DNA of 64,000 nucleotides from Postechiella sp039985655 (GTDB taxonomy: Bacteria; Bacteroidota; Bacteroidia; Flavobacteriales; Flavobacteriaceae). The notes beneath the pieces were generated by a model. It was not told where the DNA came from and did no database searches. It saw nothing but the letters and a program-made list of their open reading frames with translations. Positions 63,562 to 64,000 of this stretch are shown one piece after another. Position 1 is the first letter of the stretch. Each line of letters opens with the position of its first letter. Location: assembly GCA_039985655.1 (NCBI GenBank), contig JBDWSF010000005.1, forward strand, positions 62,001-126,000, in the 5' to 3' direction. A program made the translations under genes and the position numbers.

Positions 63562-63634
63562 AATTTGTTCTTTTCAGGTTTTCATCAATTATCTATAACG
63601 TTCGATGTAAGGAAAGCACAGGCTTAATAACGAC

Positions 63635-63655
63635 AGATTTTCCACAGGAAAATCT
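63635..63655. terminator. Hairpin terminator
   Basis: Perfect 9-bp stem AGATTTTCC / GGAAAATCT with a 3-nt loop after the partial DUF4157-like gene. A GTTATAG half-core but no full palindrome lies between it and the next ATG. Confidence 0.55.
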
Positions 63656-63679
63656 ATCTCACCTTTTATTTTAAACTAT

Positions 63680-64000
63680 TTATATGGGCTGCTTTGCTAT
63701 CCGATCCACCACTTTTTCTCTTGTGGTATCTACCTTTTGCCCGTTTACTATCTTATCCCCTTTAGGTGTCCCATTTATACTGTTGTCTATGGCATGTGCC
63801 ACTTCGTGCCGCATGTTATAATCAGTGTCCATACCTGGAGCAAAGTCAATCTTGTTACCTTGAATAGTAGCTTCTGCGTTTAGTTTAGCTGGAAAAGAAG
63901 AGTTGTGAGTGGCAACCAAACCAGAGGTATTGACTCCATGTTTTTCCCCCATTTCGGAAGCTATTTGTAGAAACCTGAAGGAGCCTTGGGAGTTTTTCCG
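63680..64000 (-). CDS. C-terminal part of a DUF4157-like metallopeptidase-type protein (5' end outside window)
   Basis: 107 codons are visible, open to the right window edge (FRFLQIASEMGEKHGV...). The sequence NKIDFAPGMDTDYNMRHEVA plus HAID gives an HExxH motif (HEVAH), arranged as in DUF4157 domains but ending soon after in KVVDRIAKQPI. It is the tail of a further member of the array; its leader must lie beyond 64000. Confidence 0.6.
   Translation of the reverse strand, partial: RKNSQGSFRFLQIASEMGEKHGVNTSGLVATHNSSFPAKLNAEATIQGNKIDFAPGMDTDYNMRHEVAHAIDNSINGTPKGDKIVNGQKVDTTREKVVDRIAKQPI

Noticed and set aside
63585..63634. Seventh attC-like palindrome
   Set aside because: GTTATAG is present at the right distance from the ATG, but the matching left end and inner arms are missing.

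Overview
The window is low-GC DNA that reads as a chromosome segment of a marine-type Flavobacteriaceae (Bacteroidetes). Signs of this are T9SS C-terminal sorting domains, lipoprotein signals ending in SC/FSC, TAnnTTTG-type -7 boxes, A-rich start regions without strong Shine-Dalgarno sequences, and typical family members (MoxR/DUF58 operon, PspC/GIN operon, MbnP, DUF6090). No rRNA, tRNA or CRISPR array was seen.

Positions 1-29 kb are mostly core genes: a NUDIX CoA pyrophosphatase (cut by the window edge), a cyclophilin lipoprotein, a TRIC-type channel, an RDD protein facing a SpoIIM-DUF4129-DUF4350-MoxR-DUF805-DUF58 operon, a VOC protein, Dps facing OxyR, an MbnP / di-heme peroxidase / outer-membrane barrel cluster, AIM24, DUF4442, DUF4870, a PadR-PspC-GIN operon, a large T9SS protein, TrxB, a D-2-hydroxyacid dehydrogenase and a GNAT acetyltransferase. 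Decayed T9SS genes lie among them.

Positions 29-50 kb are accessory: a Wzz-like protein, an IbrB/IbrA pair, a LytTR regulator in a run of very short hydrophobic ORFs, a beta-propeller protein followed by a strongly structured 135-nt element, and a locus (tandem monooxygenase-fold protein plus convergent AraC regulator) present twice, once intact (38.0-40.1 kb) and once decayed (42.2-46.9 kb). Four sites made of direct repeats spaced exactly 21 bp mark the likely AraC operators. A D-amino-acid-oxidase-like protein with circularly permuted motif order follows, within a pair of 53-57 bp direct repeats.

Positions 50.3-64 kb, read on the minus strand, form the most unusual region. Six imperfect palindromes of 54-59 nt with an integron attC-like layout each lie 20-30 nt upstream of an ATG. 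Most of the genes there begin with the same leader (MNTHADKTQENKSQ ... FQFVDNRPEAVAQRKLQ) and end in unrelated modules: DUF4157 plus a possible nucleotidyltransferase motif, an M35-like metallopeptidase, a deaminase-fold module, a C80-like stretch and others. Other cargo is a DUF6090 protein and an amidase with two coiled-coil membrane proteins. Several cassettes are broken by nonsense codons, a group II intron remnant, an IS1595-family remnant or a MITE-like element. My reading is an integron-like (or otherwise site-specifically assembled) array of polymorphic effectors of the kind linked to extracellular contractile injection systems. Neither an integrase nor the injection apparatus is in the window, so that remains inference.
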